Translations under genes and position numbers: made by a program
Part shown: one piece after another, positions 16,347 to 25,002 of the stretch
Numbering within the stretch: position 1 is the first letter of the stretch
How the letters are laid out: each line of letters starts with the position of its first letter
The notes under the pieces: generated by a model
Database searches by the model: none
Told to the model about the DNA's origin: nothing
Seen by the model: only the letters and a program-made list of their open reading frames with translations
Assembly (NCBI RefSeq): GCF_039545095.1
Contig: NZ_BAABRS010000002.1
Span: 496,001-560,000 of the forward strand
DNA length: 64,000 nt
Origin: Fodinibius salicampi
GTDB lineage: Bacteria; Bacteroidota; Rhodothermia; Balneolales; Balneolaceae
Direction: 5' to 3'

Positions 16347-18737
16347 TTAAAGATTTACCGTCAGTGTTGCATTCAGCCTGGCACCCGGACCTTTTGCATA
16401 GCCTGTACTAAAGGCAGCACCGGCCCACTGAGAAATAGCGGGATAATAGTCTGTATTCAGCAAATTGTCAACGGCAAGGCTGAAGGATCCGAATGGGAGT
16501 TCATAGCTTGAGATCAGATCAAATACCGTATAAGAATTTACTTTATTCTTGTAGGCGGGGAAACTCCCGTTTTCAAGTCGTTCAAATCGATTGCGTTCCG
16601 CGGAATGAATCATGCTGATTCGGGTGCTTAGTTTCGAAGTGAATTGATATTCAGTATAAGCAGTAAATTTGGGAGGCGAAATACGACTGTTGACAAGGAA
16701 CTCATCAACCGGATCGGTGTAACTACCATTATCATTGTTATCGGTGCGACCCTCGGTGAAGGTATAGGAAGCTCCAATTCCCAGCTTGTTAGTGGGACGT
16801 GCATGAGCGCTCACTTCAACTCCGTATACGATTTCCGGAGATCGTACGATACCGAGGTTTCCGTTTTCATCTTCTTGATAGGAGGCACCGAGATCGGAGC
16901 TGCTCACAAAGCCGGAAATAGAGCCCCGGAAGATATCAAATGAGCTATTTACGCCAAGTTCGTAGTTCTGTATGATTACTGGTTCCGGATCAATTCTTTG
17001 AACCGTCGTTGACTCCGTCGCACTTCGCAGGGTACGCCCCAGGTCGGCCACAGAAAATCCCTGAGAAATACTCACAAACGGGTTAAATGTGCTGAATTTT
17101 TTAAAGCTGAGCCCAAGGTTATAGGTTAGTGCACTGTAGTCAAGCGAACCGCCCTCTATATCTACGCCACCGCTGTAGCTGCCATCCGGATTCACCATTT
17201 CAGCAGTCGTGTAATCCGGAACGTCTATATTTAATGCCTCGAACCGCATGCCACCCTTGAATACCCAATGGTCGTAGAAGGTTGTCTTAAGCTGTGCGTA
17301 GGGAGCATAGCTGGCCATAGTCATTTCAGGGGTCACCGTTCGGCCGTCGAGCAGGGCTTGCTGGGTCTTATCACTGAGCAGATCAACACCATAGACAACA
17401 GAACCCTGAACTTGATCGGAAAGAGTGAAAGGGGATTTGAAGTTAAAGCGAATCCCATATTTTTCCGACTGTAGATAGCTTTGCCCACCATCCCGGTATC
17501 CATCATAATAACCGAACAGGGTTTCATAGTCCTGCAGGTAAGCGGTGGCATCCAGCGAGGTGCTGCCCAATATATCCAGCCAGCGGTAATTCAGTCGCGC
17601 ATTATGATTCCCGCGGGTGCCCTGTGGTTCTCCACGTACTTCGCCCTTCTCTGCGGTCGCTTTCTGTTCGGGATAAGTGCCGGCAACGGTCACATAATCT
17701 GTTTCCTGATCGTTAGAATAAAAGTTATACATGGCTTCTATATGATGTTTAGGGGCAATGTCGTAACCGATCTGACCATGCAGATTATAGACCGAAGCTT
17801 CGGACAATCCCCCTTGTCCCTGTGGATTAGTGGGAATGATATCGCCCTGGGCATCTTTAAATAATCCTTTTTGTTCGAGTGAACCACTCAGGTTGTAGCT
17901 TATACCGTTACTGTATCCGCTAAAATATTGAGAGAACCGGTAGCCAAGACTGTTATCAGGAGAAGCCAATGATACATTGGAGCCGATTTTAGAGGTCGAG
18001 CTAAATCCCTCTGTCCGGGGAAGTTCGGTGATATAGTTAATTAGTCCCCCTGTAGCACCATTTCCATAAATGGCCGTCGCTCCCTTAATGATTTCAATAC
18101 GGTTAATCGCCCCGGCATCGATCGTTTGCAGGTCGCGACTCACCGCACGCAGCGGGGTGGACTGTGGGATCCCGTCAATCAGCACAAGATAATCACGGCC
18201 TCGGAGATTTTGTCCCCAGTTACTGGACGATTCTGTACTTTGTGAGAAGCCTGGAACCTCCCTGGCTAACATGTCATTGAGATCAGAATTGATCGTCATT
18301 CCTTTATCGATTTGCCGAGAGTTGATTATACTTATAGAAGCCGGAACTTCATCAATCGTTTCAGCACTACGGATTGCAGAAACGATAACCTCATTCATAC
18401 CAAGGATATCCTTTTCGAGCTTAATAGCAATATTTCTGGTGACACCTTCCTGAATGGTTATCTTGCGCTCTACTTTTTGATAACCGATTCCCGATACCTG
18501 GATGGTATGCGTTCCAGCGGGGATGCGCTCAATCGTAAAAAATCCGTCAGCATTGGTTGCCCCGCCAAGGGTAGTGCCTTCAATACCGATATTAATACCA
18601 GGCAGTGTTGCCCCGCTTTCGGATTCCGTAACGGTACCCTCAAGTTGGCCGTGCTGGGCAAGGACAACCGTTGACAGACTCAAAAAGATTCCGGCTGCAA
18701 AAAGTAACTTATGGGTAATACTTGTGATGATGTTCAT
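16347..18737 (-). CDS. TonB-dependent siderophore-type receptor
   Basis: A 796-residue outer-membrane receptor with a signal peptide (ending STVVLAQHG), a CarboxypepD-regulatory-like domain (about 30-110), a plug (about 120-230) with SAIRSAETIDEVPASISIIN and IEIIKGATAIYGNGATGGLINYIT, then a barrel ending in LNATLTVNL. The plug sequence and the following PepSY gene point to the ferric-siderophore group (FhuE/FecA-like). The ligand cannot be deduced. An operator-like 19-mer is found about 107 bp upstream (18844-18862), resembling the one before the heme receptor, so both may answer to the same iron signal. Confidence 0.9.
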   Translation of the reverse strand: MNIITSITHKLLFAAGIFLSLSTVVLAQHGQLEGTVTESESGATLPGINIGIEGTTLGGATNADGFFTIERIPAGTHTIQVSGIGYQKVERKITIQEGVTRNIAIKLEKDILGMNEVIVSAIRSAETIDEVPASISIINSRQIDKGMTINSDLNDMLAREVPGFSQSTESSSNWGQNLRGRDYLVLIDGIPQSTPLRAVSRDLQTIDAGAINRIEIIKGATAIYGNGATGGLINYITELPRTEGFSSTSKIGSNVSLASPDNSLGYRFSQYFSGYSNGISYNLSGSLEQKGLFKDAQGDIIPTNPQGQGGLSEASVYNLHGQIGYDIAPKHHIEAMYNFYSNDQETDYVTVAGTYPEQKATAEKGEVRGEPQGTRGNHNARLNYRWLDILGSTSLDATAYLQDYETLFGYYDGYRDGGQSYLQSEKYGIRFNFKSPFTLSDQVQGSVVYGVDLLSDKTQQALLDGRTVTPEMTMASYAPYAQLKTTFYDHWVFKGGMRFEALNIDVPDYTTAEMVNPDGSYSGGVDIEGGSLDYSALTYNLGLSFKKFSTFNPFVSISQGFSVADLGRTLRSATESTTVQRIDPEPVIIQNYELGVNSSFDIFRGSISGFVSSSDLGASYQEDENGNLGIVRSPEIVYGVEVSAHARPTNKLGIGASYTFTEGRTDNNDNGSYTDPVDEFLVNSRISPPKFTAYTEYQFTSKLSTRISMIHSAERNRFERLENGSFPAYKNKVNSYTVFDLISSYELPFGSFSLAVDNLLNTDYYPAISQWAGAAFSTGYAKGPGARLNATLTVNL

Positions 18738-18843
18738 AATCTGATAGATATTTAAGAGTCTAAGTTTATTAGATCTTTTAATTCAGTATAAATGCCAGAT
18801 TTCCCATCTATTTAAATCAATTATAAATAGGGGGGGCAATATT

Positions 18844-18862
18844 ATGTAGATTTGATCTAAAT
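18844..18862. promoter_or_regulatory. Operator-like 19-mer upstream of siderophore receptor
   Basis: ATGTAGATTTGATCTAAAT. It matches the reverse complement of the 19-mer before the heme receptor (22994-23012) at 16 of 19 positions and is itself an imperfect dyad. It lies between the CbiX-like gene and the siderophore receptor. A shared metal repressor site is inferred. Confidence 0.4.
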
Positions 18863-18875
18863 AACAATCCTGAAT

Positions 18876-19859
18876 CTAAAGTTTCTCTTTGTTTTGAGAT
18901 TGCTGAGCAAAGGTTTTTTCTACCGACTGCCGGAGGAAATCAGTAATTAGTGAATCGGGCAGCAGGGTTTTGCCGCTCCATTTGAAATCGAGGTCCTCAA
19001 GCCGATCGGCTACCGCCTGTTCACGTCCCCCGGAAGAGAGAAATAGCGGTACGACAATGACATCGCCAAACTGACCGGCCTGTCGAACGAGGGCCCGCAG
19101 GTTTGCTTTGGCTTGGTTGAAAATTTCATCAGAAGCATCATCACGTACCGTAGTAGCAAAAATCTGTTTGTAAGGGGACCCTTGCTCTTTTTGGAGGGAT
19201 TGAATTTTGTGAGACAGGCTCTCCATTGTTTCTATCCATTTTTTGTTGTCGCCCTCGGCATTAGGTCCGTGAGCGACCAGCAGCACTGTTTCATTGGCGG
19301 GATTGGAGCTGAGTTCTTGAATTCGCTTATTAAGTATTTCGGCTACTACAGGATGATCATCCAACGGCGGAGCTAGCGTAATTTCTGTTCCAATGGGAAT
19401 TGGCTGCAGGTTTTCCGGCATATAGAATCCATGGTCGCCGGAGGAATGCTCAGCTGAATCCTGTTTGATGCCATGCATCTCTTTATATTCATCGATGTGA
19501 TGCATCAGCGGCATCGGTCGTTCGGGCAGGGAGTCGTGCTTGCCCAGCAGATACCGGTTCTGGCGGATAATCGGGCTGTAGCTGGAGATAAAGAGCTGCA
19601 CTACAGCAATTCTGGAAACATTCTGTTCCTCCAGCTTTTTGATGCCGTTATGCATCGTCACGTAGTTGGCCATCCCGAAGGCCACTTCTACTTTGTGTTC
19701 TTTTTTAAGCGGTTCTGTGGCTTCTATAACGGTTTTATTCCATTCTTCGCTGCCTCCGTGGGCCAGGACAAGAACGCCCGTATCCTGGGAAGACACGGCA
19801 GAAACATGGAAAAAGAGTAACAGTGCAAGGAAGAAGAAATATCGGTTGTAGTTAGTCAT
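18876..19859 (-). CDS. Exported CbiX/SirB-like chelatase-fold protein
   Basis: A 327-residue protein with a signal peptide (FFFLALLLFFHVSAVSSQD) and two class II chelatase halves. The first starts with GVLVLAHGGSEEW (H34), the second with VLLVAHGPNAEGDNKKW (H197). Each half also keeps the VQLFISSYS / VVPLFLSSGG strand typical of CbiX. CbiX and SirB insert Co2+ or Fe2+ into sirohydrochlorin in the cytosol, so the export signal is striking. The gene is third in a heme-uptake operon (HmuR-like receptor, HmuY, then this), about 120 bp after hmuY. A periplasmic role in handling heme or its iron is plausible but unproven. Confidence 0.85.
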   Translation of the reverse strand: MTNYNRYFFFLALLLFFHVSAVSSQDTGVLVLAHGGSEEWNKTVIEATEPLKKEHKVEVAFGMANYVTMHNGIKKLEEQNVSRIAVVQLFISSYSPIIRQNRYLLGKHDSLPERPMPLMHHIDEYKEMHGIKQDSAEHSSGDHGFYMPENLQPIPIGTEITLAPPLDDHPVVAEILNKRIQELSSNPANETVLLVAHGPNAEGDNKKWIETMESLSHKIQSLQKEQGSPYKQIFATTVRDDASDEIFNQAKANLRALVRQAGQFGDVIVVPLFLSSGGREQAVADRLEDLDFKWSGKTLLPDSLITDFLRQSVEKTFAQQSQNKEKL

Positions 19860-19899
19860 GGTTATACGTTTTAAGGATTGTACTTAGTTTTTTATTAGG

Positions 19900-19959
19900 C
19901 CGTCCCTTTGCCGGCAGGGAGAGCAAGGGTAGAAACCCTCCCTGCGGCAAAAAAGACGG
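19900..19959. other. Intercistronic hairpin between hmuY and the CbiX-like gene
   Basis: Inner arms TTGCCGGCAGGGAG / CTCCCTGCGGCAA (one bulge) at 19908-19950, with short outer arms CCGTC / GACGG. No T tract follows in the direction of transcription (minus), so it is not a standard terminator. It may be an mRNA stability or attenuation element that lowers expression of the third gene relative to hmuY. Confidence 0.5.
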
Positions 19960-19978
19960 ACAATAGGACAGGAAGGCC

Positions 19979-20614
19979 CTATTGCAGCTCTCTTGATCCA
20001 TGTAACTGGATAGCGTATTCGAAGGTGTAATGTCCGGATGGATAATTATCGGGATTGTTGTTGAATTCATCGCCTGAGAGATCGGGATTGCCTTTGTAAT
20101 AACTCAGGATGTTTATTTTGGCATACTGTGTGCCGCCAGCTGTTCGAATCACGATAGTTTTTCCTTCAATGGGGGTAACGATATGCGTGGAAGGATTGTA
20201 ATGATACCATCCGTTGTCAGAGCCTGTAGGAATAGCAAGGTTTGTGGAAGAAGTATCAATCACATATCCTTCGGATGGCGCCATAGCTGTAGCCTCAAAT
20301 GATTGATCTAAAACAATGGCCCCTCCGTCACCGGGCCCGCTACTTCCGCTATTCGTATAAATGGTTGTTCTGGAAAAAGCGATATCCCACTCCGTGGAAG
20401 CAGAATCCTGGACTAAGGTGTTCTCACGAAGGCTGTAGTAGGCAATTTGAGGATTGCCGCGTTCACCTGTTGAGATATCGGTTACAGTATGCGTTTCAAG
20501 CTGAGATTCTTCGCCGTTGGATCCGGTGGTATCGTTGCTGCAGGCGGTGAATACAAAAGCAAGAGTCGCAGCTATGAGCGTAAGTGAGTATAGTTTTTTT
20601 GTCGTTGGTAGCAT
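19979..20614 (-). CDS. hmuY: HmuY-family heme-binding lipoprotein
   Basis: A 211-residue outer-membrane lipoprotein: signal ending VFTAC with Cys25 as the likely acylation site. The HmuY domain covers about 60-200, with the family strings YYSLRENTLV, STEWDIAFSRTTIYTNSG, SGPGDGG, IPTGSDNGWYHYN and TIVIRTAGGTQYAKINILSYYKGNPD. HmuY proteins capture heme at the cell surface and hand it to a TonB-dependent HmuR receptor, which is exactly the gene upstream here (28 bp gap). Histidine ligands are not clearly conserved, so Met or His pairs of the kind seen in other HmuY homologues would need modelling. Confidence 0.93.
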   Translation of the reverse strand: MLPTTKKLYSLTLIAATLAFVFTACSNDTTGSNGEESQLETHTVTDISTGERGNPQIAYYSLRENTLVQDSASTEWDIAFSRTTIYTNSGSSGPGDGGAIVLDQSFEATAMAPSEGYVIDTSSTNLAIPTGSDNGWYHYNPSTHIVTPIEGKTIVIRTAGGTQYAKINILSYYKGNPDLSGDEFNNNPDNYPSGHYTFEYAIQLHGSRELQ

Positions 20615-20641
20615 GATGTTTTTGATCTGATTGATTTTAGG

Positions 20642-22936
20642 TTAATAGAGTTGTAGTGAAAGTTGGCCATAGAAAAGTCTTCCGGGTAAATGGGAGAGAT
20701 CAGCGGGACGCATAAAATCAAAAATATTGTCAATGCCGAGACGTAGCGTGTACCGATCGTTTACGGTTTTGGCAATTGATGCATCCCATACCATATATCC
20801 ATCTTCATATTCGTCGGGATCTACATAACTATTTCCGTTTGCATCGATGCGACCGTATTTCCCGTGCCAGTTGCCCCGGATGTTGGCATCGATATTCAAG
20901 GCCTCCCAGAAATAATACATTTTGATATTTGCGGAATGTTTTGATCGGTTAAACATCGGCTCGTAGGAGCTGAATTCTTTTTCAATGACTTCTCCATCCT
21001 CATCCTGTACGGTTTGGGTCTCTTCAACTTTGCGGCGCGCATCCAGCAGCTGGTAGCTTGCAGATATCTCAAACTGGTCAGACAGCTCCCAGCGGAGCTG
21101 CGTTTCTACACCCTGGGTATATATTTCTTCGAGGTTGAAATAGGTGTATACTGACTGTCCATTATTTTTGGTGGCCACCGGAGCTGATTCGATAAGGTTA
21201 CTGACATCGTTATAAAAAAGATTGACCCGCAGTTCCATATTGTTTGTGGAGAAGAGATCAAAACCGGTATTGTAAGCCCACGACTGCTCGGCCTGGATTT
21301 TGCTAAGCTGGTCGAGTGGAATTAAAATTTGTTCAATTTGTCCCTGATTCTGCAGTTCTTCAATTCGCCCTTTTGCATTACTGGATCCGACCACGGTATA
21401 TCCGACAGTGGGATTGGTAAAGTTCAGAAACAGTTGCCGAAAATCGGGTGCTTTAAAGCCACTGCCCAACGATGCACGAAGGTGTATCCAACTGAACAGT
21501 TTGTGGCGAGCCGAAAGCTTGGGACTCAGCTGCGAGGCATATTCACTGTGACTGTCATAACGGAGTCCGCCAATAAAATCCAATTTTCCTGAGGGTGTCC
21601 ACTCGTGCTGAGCAAATAGAAAATAGCTGTCGAAAGTCGGATCATCGGAATAACGTTGGGCTTTCAGTTGCTCATGCTTAAATCCACTGCCTATGGTAGA
21701 AATATGCTCGGTATTCCATCGCTTGGTAAGCTGGAGTTCCGATTTGTTGTAGCTCTGATCGAATGTGGAATGCTCATAAAGACTGTCTCCCTGCTGGTAG
21801 TGATAGCGCTTGTTGGTGCGGTAGCGTGTGTAGTAGTGGGATAGTTCCGCACTGAGTCCGGCTCCCAATTCGACATGTAGCGATGGCGCCAAGCTATAAT
21901 CTTCCTGGAGGGCCTCGCCGTTGAGAAGTGTAGGGTTTTCAGAGGATCCCAGGTAATCGGTACTGGACTGATTTTCACGATAATACCTTCCCCTGTACTC
22001 AACTTTTATTGCGTCCGAAAGAGGAACAGTCGTTTGATAGGAAGCCGTGTAGTTATAGTACTCCGGGACGGTCTGGGAAATGGCATCCGGACGGAGGCGG
22101 TATCCTTTCGAGCTGTTACGATTCAGGAACAGATTATTTTTCCAGCCGTTTTTTTTAGCGGAAAGGTCAATACCAATATCTCCGGTCTGATTACTGCCGT
22201 ACCGCGAATTGACGTCCAGTTCGAAGGGGCGACTTCCTTTTTCGGTTATGACATTTATGACCCCGGCCAGAGCATCGCTCCCCCACAGGGCCGAAGAGGG
22301 ACCCTTGATCATCTCTACCTGCTGTACATTACCTACCGAGATCCGATCCAGGTTGAGCGTGCCAGCCGTTCGGCCGATGAGCGGCTGACCATCAATCATT
22401 ATTTTGGTGTAATCGGAGGCAAATCCCTGCACTTGGATGCCGGTTCCGTGGTCGGAGGTAAGCGTTAGCCCCGTCTGTTCGGCCAGGATTTCGCTGAGCC
22501 GGGTGCTTCCGGACGTTTGAATCTCTTGGTCGGAAATGACGGTTACCGGCTCTGGGACATCCTCGATATCCCGGCGGCTTCGGGTGGCTGTCACTACAAC
22601 GGAGGGCGATCTATACCGCTTTTGCCTGAGTTTAAAAGTGAGCGTATCTCTTGATGAATGGTCAATTTCAATAGTTTGGTGTAGGGTCCGGTAGCCGATA
22701 TGGCTGATTTCCAAGTTGTATGTCCCAGCCGGAAGTTGCTGAGTAAAAGCAAACTCACCATTGCTATTTGTAACCGTATGCACTGAGTGATCCTGAATGG
22801 TCAGGTGAGCCTGTGCCAGCGGTTCTCCTTGTTGAGTGAGTACTTTGCCCCGTACGGTAGTACTGTTTTGAGCTTTGGCTGGAGTTACTATGATTAGTCC
22901 CAAGTATAAGAGACAAAGGGATTGGACAATTTTCAT
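20642..22936 (-). CDS. hmuR: TonB-dependent heme receptor (HmuR-like)
   Basis: A 764-residue outer-membrane receptor, first gene of the hmuR-hmuY-cbiX-like operon. It has a signal peptide (ending TPAKAQN), a CarboxypepD-regulatory-like domain (about 25-105), a plug (about 110-225) with VVVTATRSRRDIEDVPEPV and VEMIKGPSSALWGSDALAGVINV, and a barrel ending in QLSLQLY. A GFKAPDFRQLFLNF segment corresponds to the FRAP region of heme receptors. The heme assignment rests mainly on the directly following HmuY gene. A dyad 19-mer at 22994-23012 sits in the promoter. The symbol hmuR is given by context. Confidence 0.87.
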   Translation of the reverse strand: MKIVQSLCLLYLGLIIVTPAKAQNSTTVRGKVLTQQGEPLAQAHLTIQDHSVHTVTNSNGEFAFTQQLPAGTYNLEISHIGYRTLHQTIEIDHSSRDTLTFKLRQKRYRSPSVVVTATRSRRDIEDVPEPVTVISDQEIQTSGSTRLSEILAEQTGLTLTSDHGTGIQVQGFASDYTKIMIDGQPLIGRTAGTLNLDRISVGNVQQVEMIKGPSSALWGSDALAGVINVITEKGSRPFELDVNSRYGSNQTGDIGIDLSAKKNGWKNNLFLNRNSSKGYRLRPDAISQTVPEYYNYTASYQTTVPLSDAIKVEYRGRYYRENQSSTDYLGSSENPTLLNGEALQEDYSLAPSLHVELGAGLSAELSHYYTRYRTNKRYHYQQGDSLYEHSTFDQSYNKSELQLTKRWNTEHISTIGSGFKHEQLKAQRYSDDPTFDSYFLFAQHEWTPSGKLDFIGGLRYDSHSEYASQLSPKLSARHKLFSWIHLRASLGSGFKAPDFRQLFLNFTNPTVGYTVVGSSNAKGRIEELQNQGQIEQILIPLDQLSKIQAEQSWAYNTGFDLFSTNNMELRVNLFYNDVSNLIESAPVATKNNGQSVYTYFNLEEIYTQGVETQLRWELSDQFEISASYQLLDARRKVEETQTVQDEDGEVIEKEFSSYEPMFNRSKHSANIKMYYFWEALNIDANIRGNWHGKYGRIDANGNSYVDPDEYEDGYMVWDASIAKTVNDRYTLRLGIDNIFDFMRPADLSHLPGRLFYGQLSLQLY

Positions 22937-22993
22937 TCTTGTTTTAAAACTTGACTTTTATTTAAACCATCTTTAAATAAGCATCAGAATATA

Positions 22994-23012
22994 ATTTAGA
23001 TTAATTCTAAAT
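22994..23012. promoter_or_regulatory. Operator-like dyad upstream of hmuR
   Basis: ATTTAGATTAATTCTAAAT, a 19-mer dyad with one mismatched pair, 58 bp upstream of the hmuR start. It shares the ATTTAG...CTAAAT half-sites with the palindrome at 14986 but with a 7-bp centre, and matches the site at 18844-18862 at 16 of 19 positions. Probable iron or heme repressor site (inference). Confidence 0.5.
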
Positions 23013-23072
23013 AAAAAGAATGTGATCAATCAAATATCAGATTCTGATTTCAATCAAATAGATAAAAGGATT

Positions 23073-23737
23073 GGTCTTGACTAGAACGAGAATTCTAAAA
23101 GTTATATAACTCCTTGATGCGCAATGGATAACAAATATGTTAATCGTTCAAAAATATCAGAGGCTAAATTTCGGGAGCTAGTTAAGCTATTTTCCTTGGA
23201 TTTAACAGCTACTCAGATAGCTAAGTTATCGGGACTTAATCGAAATACGGTCAATCGGTATATCAAGGGGATAAGGAAACGTCTGGCTGAATACTGTGAA
23301 ATAACTGGACCGATTTCAGATCGTGTGAAGTCTCTGAGGCAATGGCCAGATGGAGAGTTAAGATATCTTGGAATTATTGAGAAAGAGGGGATAGTTTGTG
23401 TCCGGCTTATGGATGCAAATACCAAAATTGGGGATAAAAATGATGTTAGAGATCTCAAATCAAAAGAAATGGATGTGATCATCGATCTAAAAAAAGATCA
23501 GAAAATATGGATCGAAGACCGGACCCGGTTACAGAAAAATAATCGTTCTAAAATAAATCGTATCGATGGTTTTTGGGGATATGCAAAATCCCGATTGGAA
23601 AAATTTAAGGGCATCCATTCTCATACTTACTTTTTACATCTTAAGGAATCAGAATTTCGATACAATAATAATCAGGACGAGCTGTATCATCTGATCCTGA
23701 AGATTATTCGGAAACATCCGCTATTTTAGTCAAGGCC
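23073..23737 (+). mobile_element. IS1595-type element, degenerate core
   Basis: About 665 bp bounded by inverted ends GGTCTTGACTA (23073-23083) and TAGTCAAGGCC (23727-23737), which match at 10 of 11 positions. The transposase-derived frame fills the element, and its stop codon lies inside the right end. Flanking 8-mers (AAAGGATT and CAAGTCTA) do not match, so no target duplication is visible and the insertion is probably old. The left end abuts the hmuR promoter region. Confidence 0.7.
23124..23729 (+). CDS. IS1595-type transposase-derived protein lacking catalytic motifs
   Basis: A 201-residue protein. The N-terminus (about 1-58) is a clear IS1595/ISXO2 helix-turn-helix: NRSKISEAKFRELVKLF, TATQIAKLSGLNRNTVNRY, RKRLAEYC. 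The C-terminus (about 148-201) is the family tail: GFWGYAKSRLEKFKGI, YFLHLKESEFRYN, LYHLILKIIRKHP. The middle is shorter than in active members, and the V-D-E-S-Y-F-G motif with the first catalytic Asp is absent, replaced by SDRVKSLRQWPDG. The reading frame is nevertheless intact over the whole element. Either a decaying transposase or a domesticated DNA-binding protein. It is divergent from the heme operon with about 190 bp between the starts. Confidence 0.75.
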   Translation: MDNKYVNRSKISEAKFRELVKLFSLDLTATQIAKLSGLNRNTVNRYIKGIRKRLAEYCEITGPISDRVKSLRQWPDGELRYLGIIEKEGIVCVRLMDANTKIGDKNDVRDLKSKEMDVIIDLKKDQKIWIEDRTRLQKNNRSKINRIDGFWGYAKSRLEKFKGIHSHTYFLHLKESEFRYNNNQDELYHLILKIIRKHPLF

Positions 23738-24067
23738 CAAGTCTAATAACAAGGGCAAAAAAATGATTTTCATGACTATCAGAGTCACATATTCGCGAAA
23801 AATAAATTGAATTATTGTTTTTTAGATCTATCGTTGAGCTTTCAACTGTGCACATAGGAATCCAGCCCCAAGTTATCTGAAGTAAAAAAACAATTTATTG
23901 CCCTTTTGGGCTCCCCTATGATAATGGGTCCAGAGTAGGAACTAATCTTTATTACTATTCCCGACCTTTTAACTCAGAATTAGTTCATTCAGGAGTTATT
24001 TTACTAAGTCCATATTAGTGCTATTTTAAGTGACCATTAACCAATTGATTATCTAAGATCTATTGCA
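23738..24067. other. Intergenic region, no gene seen
   Basis: About 330 AT-rich bases between the IS-derived gene and the HMA-AraC regulator. It contains a short GCCC-TTTT-GGGC hairpin near 23900, without a proper T tract, and presumably the promoter of the regulator. I see no convincing gene or RNA. Confidence 0.5.
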
Positions 24068-24661
24068 ATGGATATTTCTGATTCTAAAATGATGACTTTA
24101 CATATAAAGAATATGGTGTGTCCCCGTTGTTTGATGGTGGTACGCCAGACGCTTGAGGAGCTTGGATTTGAGGTGTTGGAGGTAGAACTGGGACAAGCCC
24201 TTGTTCAGATTGATGAATCAATTTCAATGGATCGTGTTGAAGAAGAACTTAAAAAATATGGCTTTGAGCTCATCCGGGACAGAAACCAGCAGCTTATAGA
24301 GCAGATTAAAACACTTCTGATACGTTATATACAAGAATCCGAACAGTCGGAAGAAAGCCCGAAACTTTCGGATTATCTAGCAAAGGAGTTGCATCAAAAT
24401 TACTCTTCGTTGAGTTCCGCTTTTTCCGAAAGCCAGGATACGACGATCGAAAAATACTTGATCCACCTCAAAATAGAGCGGGTCAAGGAACTGCTATCAT
24501 ATGGAGAGATGACGCTGAGTGAGATTGCCTATCGGCTCAACTACAGTAGCGTAGCCTATCTTTCGAATCAGTTCAAAAAAATCACGGGGATGTCAGTTAC
24601 CGACTATAAGAAAGCCCGGGATTCCTTTCGAAAACCATTAGATGGGATCGAAGGTCAATAA
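24068..24661 (+). CDS. AraC-family regulator fused to an HMA-like metal domain
   Basis: A 197-residue protein. Residues 9-75 form a heavy-metal-associated (HMA) type ferredoxin-like domain with NMVCPRC (C18, C21) in place of GMTCxxC. Residues about 105-190 form an AraC-type double helix-turn-helix (IEKYLIHLKIERVKELL, TLSEIAYRLNYSSVAYLSNQFKKITGMSVTDYKK). The arrangement suggests that copper or a similar soft metal bound by the HMA domain controls DNA binding. It is the first gene before copZ, cusA, tolC, cusB and copB on the same strand, so it is the natural regulator of that set. The domain assignment is firm; the metal is inferred. Confidence 0.88.
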   Translation: MDISDSKMMTLHIKNMVCPRCLMVVRQTLEELGFEVLEVELGQALVQIDESISMDRVEEELKKYGFELIRDRNQQLIEQIKTLLIRYIQESEQSEESPKLSDYLAKELHQNYSSLSSAFSESQDTTIEKYLIHLKIERVKELLSYGEMTLSEIAYRLNYSSVAYLSNQFKKITGMSVTDYKKARDSFRKPLDGIEGQ

Positions 24662-24768
24662 GCCCTGAAAATTCTACAATAAGTACCAACAATTTTGTAA
24701 GAGATCCGGCGTTCCTGTTCAATACCTTTTGGGGTGGAATGTAAGTAATTTACCAAACCAACATTAGG

Positions 24769-25002
24769 ATGAACACACAAACAACAACGTTAAATATTGG
24801 CGGAATGTCCTGTAGCGGCTGCGCCGCTTCTGTTCAGCAAGCCCTTGATAATATTGAAGGTGTAAAAGAGGTAGCCGTAGATCTTAAAAATAACTCTGCT
24901 GCCGTAACCTATAATCAGGATACGGTTTCAGAGAATGACTTTGACCAGGCTATCCAGGGAGCGGGGTATGAATTTCAAGGGATGGACTCCGAATTGAATT
25001 GA
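24769..25002 (+). CDS. copZ: Copper chaperone (HMA domain protein)
   Basis: A 77-residue cytosolic protein consisting of a single HMA domain with GGMSCSGCAASVQQAL (C15, C18) and the expected GVKEVAVDLKNNSAAVTY and AIQGAGYEF segments. Such chaperones bind Cu(I) and deliver it to P-type ATPases or regulators. It is flanked by the HMA-AraC regulator upstream and the efflux genes downstream, and a CopB ATPase is encoded in the same cluster. The ATG start gives the expected short N-terminus. Confidence 0.92.
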   Translation: MNTQTTTLNIGGMSCSGCAASVQQALDNIEGVKEVAVDLKNNSAAVTYNQDTVSENDFDQAIQGAGYEFQGMDSELN

